64,000 bases of DNA from Ianthella basta (taxonomy: Eukaryota; Porifera; Demospongiae; Verongiida; Ianthellidae), in the NCBI GenBank assembly GCA_964019415.1, contig OZ025871.1, forward strand, positions 8,659,213-8,723,212, read 5' to 3'. The notes below the pieces were generated by a model that saw only the letters and a list, made by a program, of their open reading frames with translations, did no database searches and was not told the origin of the DNA. A program made the position numbers and the translations under genes. This document shows, one piece after another, positions 46,745 to 61,700 of this stretch (within the stretch, counting starts at the first letter, position 1; each line of letters starts with the position of its first letter).

Positions 46745-49700
46745 TGTGGTGTACCTGGGGGAGGTGCCCTGATGCGAGGCAGGGCGAGAGACCGGCTCAC
46801 TAGGTGCTGAGCAAGTAGTGGGACAGCTGCAGGAAAGAGACAGAACCATTGTCAATAAGTTCAGTATATGCATTATAATAATGAATAATATTACTATACA
46901 CTCAGCTAAGTGATGTAATGCTAGAACCATGACTGCACAAAGTGCGTGTTTACACATGCACCAGTGAATCAATGGACTACAGCATGTGATGTTAGTGTGA
47001 CACTGAATGACCACAACTCACATGCACAAAATGGCCTCCTACACGAGGGCACATTCTGGCTAGCACAATGATGCACCTACTTGATTGAGAAGGTGTGGTT
47101 GAATCACTAACTTACTTAATTAAGCATTGCTAATACACAAAGGTGTGATGTACATGAAAGTAAAATGAGCTACAGTACCATCAGAGGATCTCCCATTAAG
47201 TGGAAAGTGGGTTGTACGCTGCCTTTCTTGAGTTTTTGTGCGTGGAAACTGCTGTTTTCATTCAAAGAAGCATTTCTGCATGAACCACTTCCAAATAGTT
47301 GTTAATATATCCATTTCCCTTCATTTTGTTCGAAATTCAACCTTTCTGGGCAGAAGCACACGCCAGCGAGATTTGTTTGCATACGAGTCGTTTGCCATTT
47401 TAATATCTATTCCATATTCCGTGTTTTAGTATTGCCACTGTCTGTACTCACTTGATGACGAAAGGCGAATACAAGGGTAGGTGGTGCCATACTCATTAGT
47501 GTACTCCCCTGTAGTGAACATGTCCCTCTCATCAGGTGGTAGCCTCGATAGCATGTCCTGGAGTAGGTCTTCCCTCCTGCCCAAGTTATACAGTACAAAC
47601 TGTAACATGTTGTGCTGCTTTGAAACACCTTTCAATACTGACATGCCAAATCTCACCATCAGTGAGTGTGACATCTAACAATCAAGGGAGGAGCAATGTA
47701 AGTCCAATGTGAATTGACACAAAACATAAAGCAAATTAATACAAAACAAATCACACACACTACACTAACCCTCTACTGTGTATGTACCAGTGTCTGGTAC
47801 CCCCTCTGGTACCACAGTGCGCACTTTTGGTGTATAGTTTTGTCCGAGAACACTAACCAGGTTGACCAATGAAACATGACAATTGGCTTAGCTAGTGTTT
47901 TGGAGAAACCTCCATGACTACAGACATATATTTCTCTGCCTTCCCGTCCCCCTCATTTCCACACACACACACACATACACGTACACACGCATGCGTGCAT
48001 GCAACTAGCCATCTAAGCCACTTAAACTTACATCATAATTCATTCCCAGCACCAACGTCTTCAGTTTACTCATCACTGCGAGAGCCTTTTCCATTTCATC
48101 CAGCTTCAGTTTCTCTTCTCTTAATACAGCCTGCATGAAGAAGCAACTCTGGTCAGAAACACACCAACAAAGTGCATTGGCATAGTGCATTAGAGATATA
48201 GCTAGCCACCCTCTATCATGACTCATCTGTCTGGCTGATGTTCAGGAAGGAGGTAGAAAGCCAGGTTAAGTGTGAATTGTGTCAACCATGCAAAGTGCAT
48301 TGTGGGTGATATAGCTATAGGCACACTTTATCATGACTCATTTGTCTGGCTGAGTGAATCGTGTTAACCATGGAAGGCAGCGCATATCCCCTGCAGGATT
48401 GGTGCACAGGGCCTAGGCCACACTTAGTCTGGCTTGCTAGACCGTCCCACGTAAACGCCTACAGGCGCGGAAGGGAAGGGACGGTCTAGCGGCAATAGCC
48501 ATTAGTTAACACCTCGACACCATTGTATATCAATTAGTGCCATGTACATGTACATGCGTGCCGAGAACGGCGACATTGTCTTTAGAGCGCGGTGCGATCC
48601 AGTTTCTTCCCTTGAGACTCAGACTCCTAGACTCCTATGCCCAGATTGGATGACTTTTGTCGAATTTGTAGAGTTCCCCTCTCGAATGGAGTATCGTACC
48701 GATTCTCGAGGGAACATGCGTTTACCAGCAACGGGCGAACTCTAGTAGCCATTGTGAGTGTCCCTTGGAGCGAGCTTGAAAAGGCACACCACTGCAAGGC
48801 CTGTTATCGGCGACTTATGGCCATACAGAAAGCAGAGGAAGATCTGTTGGCTCAGAAGGAAGCTCTGAGGAGAGATTTCCACAATTCAGGTATGTTTTTC
48901 AGGGACGAAACTGTAGCTATGACCTCCTCAAAGCGGAGTAGAGAGCCAGCCACACCTCACCAGACCATCAATGCTGAAGATCCATCATCTGCTACAAAGT
49001 CGCCAATGCCAAAGCGTGAAAAACTGCTGATACCGACTGCAAGAAGTCTATCAAGAGAACACTGTTTCTCAATCAGCCAGTACCTTTTAGCAACACATCA
49101 GTCTTGGCAACTCCACTGATCGTGCCAGGCCCTGTACCATCCTCAGCAAGCACATCCCCTTCGAAGATACCAAGGCAACGCCCTGGCCCTACAGGTCAAC
49201 CCTTAACCACTCCACTGATCGTGCCAGGCCCTGTACCATCCTCAGCAAGCACACCCCCTTTGAAGATACCAAGGCGATGCCCTGGCCCTACAGGTCAACC
49301 CTTAGCCACTCCACTGATCGTGCCAGGCCCTGTACCATCCTCAGCAAGCACACCCCCTTCGAAGATACCAAGGCGACACCCCGGCCCTTCAGGTCAACCC
49401 TTGGCCACTCCACTGATCGTGCCAGGCCCTGTACCATCCTCAGCAAACACACCCCCTTTGAAGAAACCAAGGCGACGCCCCGGCCCTTCAGGTCAACCCT
49501 TAGCAGAAGTAATGCGTGGCCCGGTTAATATCAGGAATGTCTTAATGACTATTGACAAGGAATGTGATAAGCTATGCTCTAAATCAAGTCATGTTTTTCG
49601 AACTCCACCTTTCCACACTTCCGATTTCTCATGGACTGACTACTCCAACAAATTGTCTCATTTAACACCACTATTCTGGGCCATACTGAAACAAGCTGCA

Positions 49701-52700
49701 GCTTCAACCAGTGATTACAAAAGAAAGACGTCGGCAACCCTATCAAGTGAAGTGGCAACATGCGTTTTAGCGGCTGCAATTCTGCTAAAGAGTAGAAACA
49801 TCCACCTATCCTCTCTGGCTGTCTCTCAATTTGTGGCATGGCAACAGCTCAATTATGGTGAGTACTTGATCAATGTAATTGCACATGCTTATATGCAATG
49901 TGCACAAAGTAACAATAAAAATGACCGTAAATTTGATTTGTTTTCTTTCTGTACAGACAGTGGAGCGTCTCAACCACCTGCACTTGGCTGTTGCACCACG
50001 TACACTGTACAGGACTGTAGATATTTTATCTAAGGGCTTTGACAACAAACTCAAAGAATGGATCACTAATGGTGAGCAATGCCATGACGTGATGGTGTAT
50101 GTGTGTGTGATTATGAACATGCATGACGGATTATAATTTATTGAATTTTATACATGCAGGTAACTTCAATTTCCAGTTTGTGATGGATAATGTAGATGTG
50201 TACCAAAAGCCTCGATTCATGTCTGCTGAGAAACAACCAAAAATGTACCACTGGGTGCAAATCTATGCAATCAAGGATCATATTGTTAAAGGTGTGTGCA
50301 TGCATGTATGGCTTACGTACTTTGTGTGATTTGCTACAAAACTACACCCTTAATTGATTCAATGAATGATTAAATATATATGCCATTTTACAAACATACA
50401 GCTTGTCATTGAGTTGTGCCTGTTCTTTCTATTATTTGGTTTCGTTCTTTATACATGCAGATCTCCCTGATGTAATGCCCCTGAAGAAGCCGGGTGAAGC
50501 CCACTTGGACATGTTTGTGCCAACCTCAGCAGATTGTGGTACAATCAAAAGCCATTTCATAGTTTTGGTGGCTCGTGTCTTGGTTCAGCATGTTCCAAGC
50601 TTGCAAGCATTGAGGGACTACATTCCAGCCATGCTCCCTTGTGACTATGCAGACATGTGCAAAGCCAGTGAGATTGTAAGTGATATATATATTATAGCGG
50701 TAAGATCATGCAGTATGTACCACAAGAGTTCCATTGTTATGCTGTATAGATCCCACTGGGTGTGTTACAGAGGGATGAGAATCTCATTGATGACATGATT
50801 GACGTGTTGGAGTTCTTGGATCAGTACATTCCAGAGTCTGTGAAGGTATTTTTGGGTGGCGATCAGTTAACATGTGAAAGGGTAAGAGGAGCACAGAAAG
50901 CACGCTTGCAGGCATGTGGCAAGAAGAAGCTGCAGCAGTTTATTGCGAAAATTGAAGACTGGCACGCACTGCAAGCTTATTACCAAGTCATTTGGGAGGA
51001 GTTGTACTCGACGTCATCAGTACGTGACAAGGGTTCATTGTATCAACTGCGCATACTCATCGATCGTCGCAATGTTGTTTCTGATCCTAAGAAAGATCTT
51101 CATGCTTGTCAGAGCTTTCTGCACACTGTTTTAGAGGCCACAATCTTGGCAGTGTTTGCATCACAGCACAGTTCAGAAACCTTTGACATTGCACTGGACT
51201 CAATTTTTCCCACCGGCATGCCAGAATCACCAGAGAGTAAAATCCGCTGCCTAACCAGTTTGGCATCTGCCATTGTTGACAACCTACATGTTGATGCTCT
51301 TTCTGTCCCTCGTATTGATTGTGATGACTCTGCCAACTATACTTACAAGCTATTAGGGATGAGTCTTTTGGCATTGGACTTGGAAGATGCAGTGAGGGAA
51401 GGTGATGGCAAGAGAATCATCCTTCTATGGAAGTTTCTGTTAGCTCTGTTCAGACAAGCTGGCAAGACGAAGTATGCCTTAGAAGCTTTCATACTGTCGT
51501 ATAACTTGAATGTATCACTAACTGCCAAGCAGTCTTCCCAACTAATGCACGATTGCACCTGCAATGTGAAAGGCAGAAAAGGAGAAAACAAGTCACTGGG
51601 TTTGCAAATGGAGCACATGAACAGATCGTTCAAGGTTGACATCAGTACTTTCTCTCCACACTTGAGTGAATCCACTGTCATGAAAGTGTCAAGAGTTTCC
51701 CCCACAGTTCAGAAATTCATGGAAAAATTTGACAATGATATGGCAGTAAGACCAGACAGTGCACGGCATACTACACCTTCACAAGACACTGACCGTCACA
51801 CAATCTTCAGGGAACTAATGGCAAACAAAAAACTGTGTTGCATATAGTCCCTTTCAGCATATTTCAAGGGACATCTTCGCAAAATTACACAAAGTGGACA
51901 ACTGGGCTGCATATATCAAATGGCTGCAATACAAAATAAAAGAGTTTGATTATTATTTTAAGCATAGTGAATACAGTAAGTAGTCAATCATATTATTTAA
52001 ATACTATAGTCAAAATCAGTCTCACTGTTACTGTCTGTGTTGCTACTGTCTGAATGATCCAGTTGATTGTTACTTTCAGTTTGATTTGAACTTGTTGGTA
52101 CAGATGAAATAAAAATGCATTTCTGTTCACAGGAACAACAATTCAGGCAGGGTAATCTGAATGTTCCTGGGCTACAAGAACAGTGACAAGTACAATTGCA
52201 ACAACAACGAATCGTGCAGATGTCACAGCAAAGATGTTGGTGGGATGGGTACTCGATGTCCCCTGAAAAGCTACTCATCAAGACTTTCCTACGACAAATG
52301 ATGCTGTTTTTGCAATATTCTTTCATTTCTCGGCCAATTTTCCCACGTGTGCATCCTTTAAACTGATACAGTATTACTTCACACAATTCGCCATCTCGTC
52401 CTCCTCTTCCGGTCTCTTGCACATACTGATCTACCTTCAAAGCCGGCCCATTATGAATCACTCTGCGGATGTTTGGAATATTAATCCCCATGCCGAAAGC
52501 AATAGTAGAGAATAGGACCCTACAGATACCATTTGGATTCATGAAAGACTTTGTCAGTTCTTATTTCTCTTCATCTGTAATCTTGGAATGATACATCCCA
52601 AACAGAGTGAATGTCAATGTGTCCTTTCGGAACATAGCCACCTTCCCTGAGCCTGAAATCAAACAGCTGGTACAAGGAGGCACACGAGTCAATTGACTGG

Positions 52701-55700
52701 CAAAATACAATGGTTTTCAATGTATTCTGTCCATTAATCCTCAATTCCTCCACAAGCCATTTAAATCGTTCTTCAATCTCTTTGTGTTGATGAACTACAC
52801 TATATCTGAGATTGCTCCGGCTGGGGGAAATTGTGACATGGATGGTTTCACCATACAGAGCATAGAGCATATCTTGGACCTTGTCACATCAGATGCTGAA
52901 GCAGTGAGTGCAGCAAAGGGGATATTCGGAGGCAGAAATGAGTGCAGGCTAAACAATTCTCCATATTTCTTCCTAAATGGTTCCACACCTGCACCCCAGG
53001 ACTCCACACAGTGTGCTTCATCAATAAACACGGCTTGCACACTGTTAATGAATCCCTCCGTTCTCAACAAACCCCTCCACCGTCCTTCCAGAATAGATTC
53101 AGGAGAAGAAAAGACATAACTAGTCAACCCTTGCCTAAGCAAACATTCTTCTTCTTTGGTAACATTACTTGACAAACGAACGGCTGTCTGGCAGCGAGTA
53201 CGAAGATCTTCTGCCTGTGAATTCATCAACTCTATCAGAGGAGAGATGATTATTACGGAAACGTGGCTCTCCCCACCAGCTGTCCTCAAATAATGCCAGC
53301 AATGAGGGAAACACTCAAACAAAATCGACTTGCCGAGACCTGTAGGCAGTCCAACAAAGGTGTCCCTACCCGTAAGGATTTCCCTCAGTGCACACTTCTG
53401 AAATGTTGATAGTTGTAATCCTGGCTTCTTCAACTTCTCAAGAGCGTAAGAGTAACTCTTCTCCAAGCTGTCTTCTTGCACGTCCATGCCGGTATTTCGG
53501 CTAAATCGTACGTAGAAATTAGAATCAGGACCGAACCACAAGTCATGAATATCATTGCCGCGATTCGCGGTACTCGCATCTGATTGGCCAAACAGGTGTT
53601 AACTAATCGCTATTGCCGCTAGACCGTCCCTCCCTTTAACCCACCCCCTGGGCGCTTGTTGGGACGGTCGCAGCAGGCCAGACTAAGGCCACACTGTGCA
53701 AATGACGTAAAATGGCCGTAGCATGCCAGCCATGTATGGATCAGAACAGTGATACAGCACAAAATGGTTGTTTGGAGCACAAGGATGGGGACTGCTGACA
53801 GTGAAAAGTTCCTAATTCACAAGGCACCCATGTAGCACATGCATACCTGAGGCTTTGACCCAATACATATGTACAAACCCACTGCAGCTTCAGCTTCAAG
53901 ACTACTTGCTTTGCTTTAGTTTTCAGCTGGACAAAAACATCCATTATCAAAACACTCTTGAATAGTGATTGGTGTATACAAAAGACTAGTACATCCCAAG
54001 CCACACTGTACATGTGCACACACTGTACCTCTTGTGGGGGATGGACGGAGTGACACTTCAGTTCTTTCACTTCACTAAAGAAGGACAACAGGTTTATGAA
54101 GACATCTACTGGAACATTCCCTAGTGTAAGATGTTCTACACTTCCTTGATCACCTGTAGGCACTAGGTAGGAAAAGAGGTGGAGACATAAACATGTAAAT
54201 ACCATACGTACTTACATAATTTATACATACTTAAACTTTACATAGATCCTGTTGCCATGGTAATGGGCGTCTAAATACAGTATCTAAATGCAATAGAAGT
54301 ACAGCTAGCATTTTGCGCAGGCATCCAAAAACCATAGATGCACATGTGGGCATTTTGCGGGGTCAGTGACCATTGCTTCTAAATCCCATATTGTTAATCT
54401 AGTTCACTAGACCCTTTAGCACCCACAAAGTGCCCGCAAGTGAACGCATGCACACACATGGTTGTTTGACTTGCGTGTTTCGTTGTGAAGCAGGAAAGAG
54501 TGACAATACAGCTAAAAGTGCAGAGAAGGAACTGACAGCAAGTTGCCATGCGTGGAACAGGCTCTGGTTTAACTATTACATAGATGTCCTCACTATTGCT
54601 TGTTACACTATTAAACTACATCCAGCTGAGTCACACAATATGTGACTGACATACACCAACCTACCATCATCAGGACAATACCAGGACTGTGGGGTAAAGT
54701 ACAGGTACACTTCTGATAATGATTTGTTTCTTCTGATTCCAAGGAGAAGGTGATGACAGAACTGCTTGGGTAGAGTCACATCAACATCACCACTCAGTGT
54801 CAGCTTGTTCATGGTCTTATTTCCCGAAAGTGACCTTTCCATCTCCATCAGGACCACATGGTCCATTGCCTGTAGAATATGATATCAACACAGTCCATCA
54901 TGCAGTGGGATGAGGACAAACACCATTTGACACTGTCACTACTGTTTGCTATCAGTGGACATATCTATACATAAGCTGTTATAATCTTATTATAATAAAC
55001 ATAACGCACATTCTTGTTGTCAGGGATATGCTCCTTCAATTCTGGACGAAACAAAATGTGGCAGTATTACGAAGAGGAGTAGCGTGAGTAACCTCGCCAA
55101 GCCAAAATTTGGTTTAACGCTGTTCCGTCTGAGTTCTTGCCACTTTTGTGGACGCCACTATATCTAAGAGATAGGGAAAGACCGCGTTGTGTTGTTCACA
55201 AACTACTCCTTCACTTTTCCACCAATCTTCACCAAACATGAAAGAGTATATCACGGCAATACAGGGGGTGACCTAAGGTAGTTAGCACCTTCGCCACTGG
55301 ACTCTGTTAGATGAAATGGATTAACATAAGTAAATTCTGTGTGTACAGAGTTTTATGGAGCATGTCTACGGAATACTCCCAATTAAATGGATGGTTTTGG
55401 TTAGTTAAACGCTCAAATTACAAACGTACACTGGGAACCCACCCGAAGGGCGGGCATTCAGCTAGTGTGACTAATAAATAGTACACACTTGAGGGGATGT
55501 ATTTCCCAAGGTTGAAGGCTGAGAAATATACCATGCACCAACACATCACTCAAATATATGAGCGTACCTTCTGTTCCCATAGATACCATGCAATCGCTTT
55601 GTCCAAATCAAAAGTATGGTTTCCATGATTACAGTAAAGACTTCTAGAAATTGTCAGATGACATTACACATGCCACAATACAGAAACATCATTCTCAGAC

Positions 55701-58700
55701 AAATTCAACACACTGCCAAAAAGTGATTGGTACAAAATACTAGTGCATCTCAAGCCACACTGTACATGTGCACACACTGTACCTCTTGTGGGGGACGGAT
55801 GGCATGACACATCAGTTCTGTCACTTCACTAAAGAAGGACAATAACTTTTTGAGGACATCCACTGGAGCACCCCTCAGTGTAAGATGTTGTACACTCCTT
55901 TGATCACCTGCAGACACTGGGTAGAGAAACAGGTGCAGAGTTGAACATGTAAATACAATACCTACGTATACATACTTAACTAGTACCACCACTGGCCACC
56001 ACAACCACCACACAGTGCAAGTTGCAAAATGCAGCTCCAGTATATGTGCCAGTGCTACAAGGCCAACACCCACCAGTGCAGCCATCATCACCACCTCCAC
56101 CACCAGCACCGCTGCCACCACCACACACCACCATACAATCCAGGTTACAATCGCTGTAGCCAGTATATGTGGCAGAGCTAGAAAAATCATCACCACCACC
56201 AGTGCATGTAGAGTAGTTGGGAACATTGCTGGAAGACCACCACCACCAGTGCATGTTCCTGATGGACCATTGAAGAGCATCATGCGGCAAGCAAATGGGT
56301 ACAAGTTACATTTGCTTGCCGAATGATGGTGGTGGTGGCTGTACTGGTGGGTGTTGTCCTAGTAGCACTGGCACATATGCTGGAGCCACATTTTGTAACT
56401 TGTACTGTGTGGTGGTTGTGGTGGCCAGTGGTGGTGGTGGTGGTGGTGGCCAGTGCTGGTGGTAGAGGTGGTAATGGGGTAATAGGGACAGATAAAGTCA
56501 AGCAAAAAGTGGGGGGAATGGGTGAAGTAGGGACCCTCCAATATAGGGATTGTCTGGCAACTGTGCTAAGGGCTGGGCTACTGCATAGGTGCTGATTCCT
56601 GGTAATTGGTGCCGATTGGTGATATAATTAAATTACTCCCCTTTATCATGGCCTTCTTAAGGCGCATTAAGCAATCACACCTATGTCATGGGTCAGCTGG
56701 ACCACCTGGGAATGGCTGCCACAGTTCGTGACTGTATGTACTGGTGTTGTTTGGAATAATACACATGACCATGTCTCTATATAAATGCACAGTACATGCA
56801 GTGATCTCCTATGTACATTTATATGTGCACTTTCAGCGCACCGTACACAAGAACAATTCTAATTCTAATGCAAAAAAATAAAGAAATGTATGTCGGCGAA
56901 TGTCGCACGTTTTAATATCGTGGTGTGCACTTTACCGCCAGGCCATCCCAGGTACTCAAACAGGAAGGCAGTAATTCTCTGTTTGCCTGTCTATAGTGTG
57001 GGCCGCATGAGCCACGTTGTGCAATCATGCCCATGGCACAAGTCAGATGGACTGTCTGGCCATGGATGCTACGGTTCATGACTGTATGTGGAACTTTTTT
57101 CCAATAGTAAGCATCACTATTATCAGTATAAATGCACAGTACATTCGGTATTCTCCTATGGGCATTTATATGCATACTTTCAGCCTCCCTCCCACAAAAA
57201 CAAAGGCCTAATTGGAGAATATGAATATTTGTTCTGGGCCAAATGATGAAAGCTTTAACATCATGGCAAGCACATTTCCGCCAGGCCATTACTCGCTGCT
57301 GCCCCCATACGCATTTAGGGTGCATTCTTTGTACGGCTTCACCCTAGTATATTGTAACTTGTACTGTATTCACATAGACATCTTCACTATTGCTTACTAC
57401 ACATTATACACTACATCCAACTGAGTCACACAATATGTGACTGACATACACCAACCTACCATCATAAGGACAATACCAGGGCTTTGGGCTAAATTCCAGG
57501 TCCACTTCTGATAATGATTTGTTTCTTCCGATTCCAAGGAGAAGGTGATGACAGAACTGTTTAGGTAGAGTCACGCCACCTCCATCCCACAGTGTCAGCT
57601 TGTTCACGGTCTTGTTTCCCGAGAGTGACCTTTCCATCTCTATCAGGACCTCATGGTCCATTGCCTGTACAATGAGATATCAAAACAGTCCATCATGCAG
57701 TGGGATGGGGAGAAACACCATTTGACACTGTCATTACTGTTTGCTATCAGTGGACAATATCTAAGCTATCATAACAAATATACCACACTTGTGGGGATGT
57801 ATTAGGGGATATTTCCCAAGGTTGAAGGCCGAGGAATACAGTACATAGCATAAATATATAGTACGTACGAGTGTACTTTCTGTTGCCATGGAAACCATGT
57901 ATTAATGAGTGTTTCAGGCTGTTACTATGGTAATGGTATAGGTATACATATCTGTATGCACCTGCTACAGTGTACTACTCTCAAAATGTGAGGTGACCTT
58001 ACACATGTGCAGTTGGGTTGAAGTTTAGATGGGTTGAAGTTTGGATGTATAAATCATCGTTACAACTCACACTGATGCTTACCTCACATTCTTGTATGGA
58101 CAGACACTCAACCTCTGTCACATGTTGTAGACACAGCAACTTCACTACTGTACTGAGGGGAGGTGCATTCAAGTACACCTTGCCAAAGTGTCCTTTGAAG
58201 GCACCATCTGTGAAAGGAAAACATAACAACATGTCATGCACTCAGTGAACTCTAAACAGGGCAGACACACTCTATATTTAATATAATGACATTCATTGCC
58301 CACCATCCACAACAGTGGTTAGTGGTACGCACAAAGCTTTCTTACCTAATTGTTCCTTGAGTTTTGCATGAATGATCAGGAAACGTGGTAGGAATACAAA
58401 GAGGCGTAGCGAGAGTAACATGGTCAAGCCAAAATTTGGTTTAAAGTTGTTCCGTAAGAGTTCTTGCCATTTTTACAGTTGTCGCCATATCTAAGAGATA
58501 GAGAAAAGATTGTGTTTCATTGTCCAGAAACTCCCCCTTCAACTTTTCACCAATCTTCACCAAACTTAGAAGAATACTTAAATGGTAATAAGGGGGGTGA
58601 CCTAAGGTGGTTAGTGCCTTCACCACTGTACTCCTTTAGACGAAATGACTTAACAGAAGTAAATTCTGTACGTACGGAGTTTCACAGAGCGAATCTATGG

Positions 58701-61700
58701 AATGCTCCCAATTAAACAGACAGTATCCATTGGTTCAATGCTCAAATTTCAAACGATATGCTGGGAACATACCCGAAGGGCGGGTATTCAGCTAGTCCAT
58801 AAAATTATGCATCTTTCTATAAACACAACACTGATGCTCTCACTAAAACATGAGGATTCCCACACATGTGAGCACCCCACAAGCTCTCAGCTGAAGGATC
58901 TGTACTACCATTGATACAACTGTGGATGTGCCCAACTCTATACATGTTCCATGTGTAGAGGTGGCTATTGCTTCAACTCCATCTCTCCAAGGAGTCATAC
59001 ATGCACTCTCTACATGGGCAGAATGGAAGTTATCAGAGAGTTTTAGATCAGCATTTACGCCAAACGTTGATATCACAACGCATCATTAATGAGTCACATG
59101 ATAATCCTAAACTGCAACATACATGGTGAAATTCCAGTGTTTAGTACATGTGAAGAAGCGTTCCAGCGTATGTAAACTACCGTTTGTACCGTAAATGTTG
59201 TGACGTCACGAATCATCACGTACCATTCAACGTACAATGTAAGTGTGGATCTAAAATTCTCTATTGTGGATACCTTTCTGACTGTCACCTGTAGAAGCTT
59301 CCCTCTCCAGTGATACAAGTCTGTCCAAGACAACTTCTAGTTCTCTCCAGTCAGTGCCTAAAACACAACACAGCACAACATATGGTTAGTTCAATACATG
59401 GAGGTGAGTAAAGTGAGGCAACATACTGCTTTACAACAAACTGCCAGTGAAATGTTATACATCTGTGGCTTGCATATATACACAGGGCAGCAGTTATGCA
59501 CAAGGTACATATATGGGATGGAAAACTAGAACTCATGTAACACATCAGTGAGGCAGTGCTTTGTAAACATATCTTAATGAAATGCTACTTTAAATTAAAT
59601 CCAATCCCATATTCAAATGTATTTAAATTGGTATCCAAGTAAAACACGATCTGATGAAATTGCTCCTCACCATATAGTAGCTGCAATGTCTGCAGTGTTC
59701 CACTGGCATAGACTGGCTCCAGCAAGCGATGGATTTCTGCAGAACCTACACCTTTCTCAATGGTGAGGCATTTCCATGAAGGCAGTACAGAGAGACAATA
59801 GCCGTAGGCTGTGGAGTCATAAGCTGTCTGGGGCTGCACTGTCACCTCTTCTCCTACAATATGCGGCATCAGGCGGCGAACCAATGAAATGTTTTGCGTC
59901 TCATAAAGGCAGTGCATTTGAAAGTTTGTGTGATATGAGTTAATCTTCTTTTGAAGGCGGTCAAAGTGCTGTAATTTAGTCAATCCACAATAAAAGCGCC
60001 ACACCTGTGCCATGTGGGGCTCACCGAGATACCTGGCCCAGATGTCACACTGACTGTCTGCTGTCAGGAGAGACACATAAACAGCAGCTAGGAATTCCTG
60101 TACAGTCAAGTGGATGAAGTAGAAGCTTTCAATGGCACCTTTCCTGGACCTTGGATCGCATTGAATGGGCCTAGCTGTTAAAACACCACACCCCCCCTTA
60201 CGGTTTGAGAAGCGTTCACCGTGACCCTGGAGATCAGATGAATCAAACACTACTTTTTGCTTTTCAATGCATTTATAAGCAATTTCCCCAAGTTTATAGA
60301 TGTCATGGTCCTTTGGTAGATCTAAGATGGATTCCAGTTCAGACAAGTCTTCATTGTACTTGAGTACTTTCACACAGAGGTAGTCATTGTAGATTTGGGT
60401 CAATGTTGGGGGAAGGTCCTCTCTAAATAGAAACACTTGACAAATGATGGACAGAACAACCGGGATTGAACAGAGGCCTCTAATCTGTGGGACAGCACCT
60501 ATCTTCTTGACAAATAAGTCACACAGGTCTGGTCGCTGCTGATTAGAGAAATATTGCTTTGCATATATCTTGATCTGGCCCTGCGTGAAACCAAGCACCT
60601 CAATATTAGTTAGACTAACTTGGCTACGAGACCTCTGCATTTGGTGGTAGATCTCACTTGTTACAATGGAGCGAGATGTTAGAATAACATCACAGTCTGG
60701 AAGAGGGGAATCACGATTGTGCGATAGAAGGCTCACAAGGAAGGAAGATCGTCGAAGATGAGGTGGAAGCTCGTCAAACCCATCCAGAACAAAGAGCACA
60801 CTTCTCCCTCGACTCCTATAAATGGCCTTAGACACTTCCACCAGGGACGTGGTGTCTTCTATCATTCCTTGGAACATCTGTAAAAGGTCCACTAATGTGA
60901 AGTTTTTCTCAAAATGTAACAAGTCACGCAACTCAACCAGGAGGATTATAACGTAACCATGGTAATCAGGAGACCGGCAGACATCTTGGCATACCTTCCG
61001 AGCCAACGTACTTTTACCCACCCCAGGAGCGCCACTAATGATTACAAGTTTATGTTCTTTCACCAGTTGAGGGATTGCCTCACATTCAATTCGATTAGTC
61101 TGGTAGGAATAGACATGGTCGACACCCACTGTCACAGCCTTTACAAACATTTCTTGGGCACGCCGATAACCCAGATAGAAAGGAGCAAGGGCTAAGTTCA
61201 CATACTGCATTCTCTGATCAGCAGGGAGCCACTCATCCTCAACGATCTTCATTTTCTCATAGAAATTCCTAAGTCGACAGAAGAGCAACTCTACCTGCTC
61301 TCCTCCCCCTCCTCCTCCATCGGCTGCAGAGTGCAACAAATAAAAGAAACAACTCATACACACACATCTCACAATAAGCCGTAATAGTAAATTTTAAACA
61401 GTTTCACAAATTAAAAGTCACTTAGCCATCATAGAAGTCATGCATGCACCCTCTGAACTTTGACCTCACGTTAGCTGAATGAGACTGATTTGGTCAACTG
61501 CTTGTGGTTTCAAGTGGGGTTAAAGTTCAGAGGTGAGTTGTGAGTAAATTGACGTTTATGACAATATCATCACAAATGCTCCAATGATGCAACTGTAAAG
61601 TAAACAACATAAAATGAGAGGAGACTGTATTGAGACACAAACGCACAAACGAATCTGTTAGATATACACCTTGGTATGTGTGTGTGTACACGTGTGTGCA

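Larger units (their letters stand above)
48424..53686. mobile_element. 5,263-bp DNA transposon, DUF6589-like + RecQ
   Basis: Flanked by identical 8-bp GGCCACAC (48416-48423 and 53687-53694). Terminal inverted repeats of about 92 bp (48424-48514; 53594-53686) start TTAGTCTGGC and end GGCAATAG-ATTAGTTAACACCT. Inside each TIR a GACCGTCCC/GGGACGGTC pair can form a hairpin. It contains two convergent genes: a plus-strand multi-exon DUF6589-like gene and a minus-strand RecQ-like helicase. The insertion lies in an NLR2 intron. The target duplication and TIRs are intact, but the helicase has frameshifts and a nonsense codon, so the copy is probably recent but inactive, or the shifts are sequencing errors. 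Confidence 0.85.
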
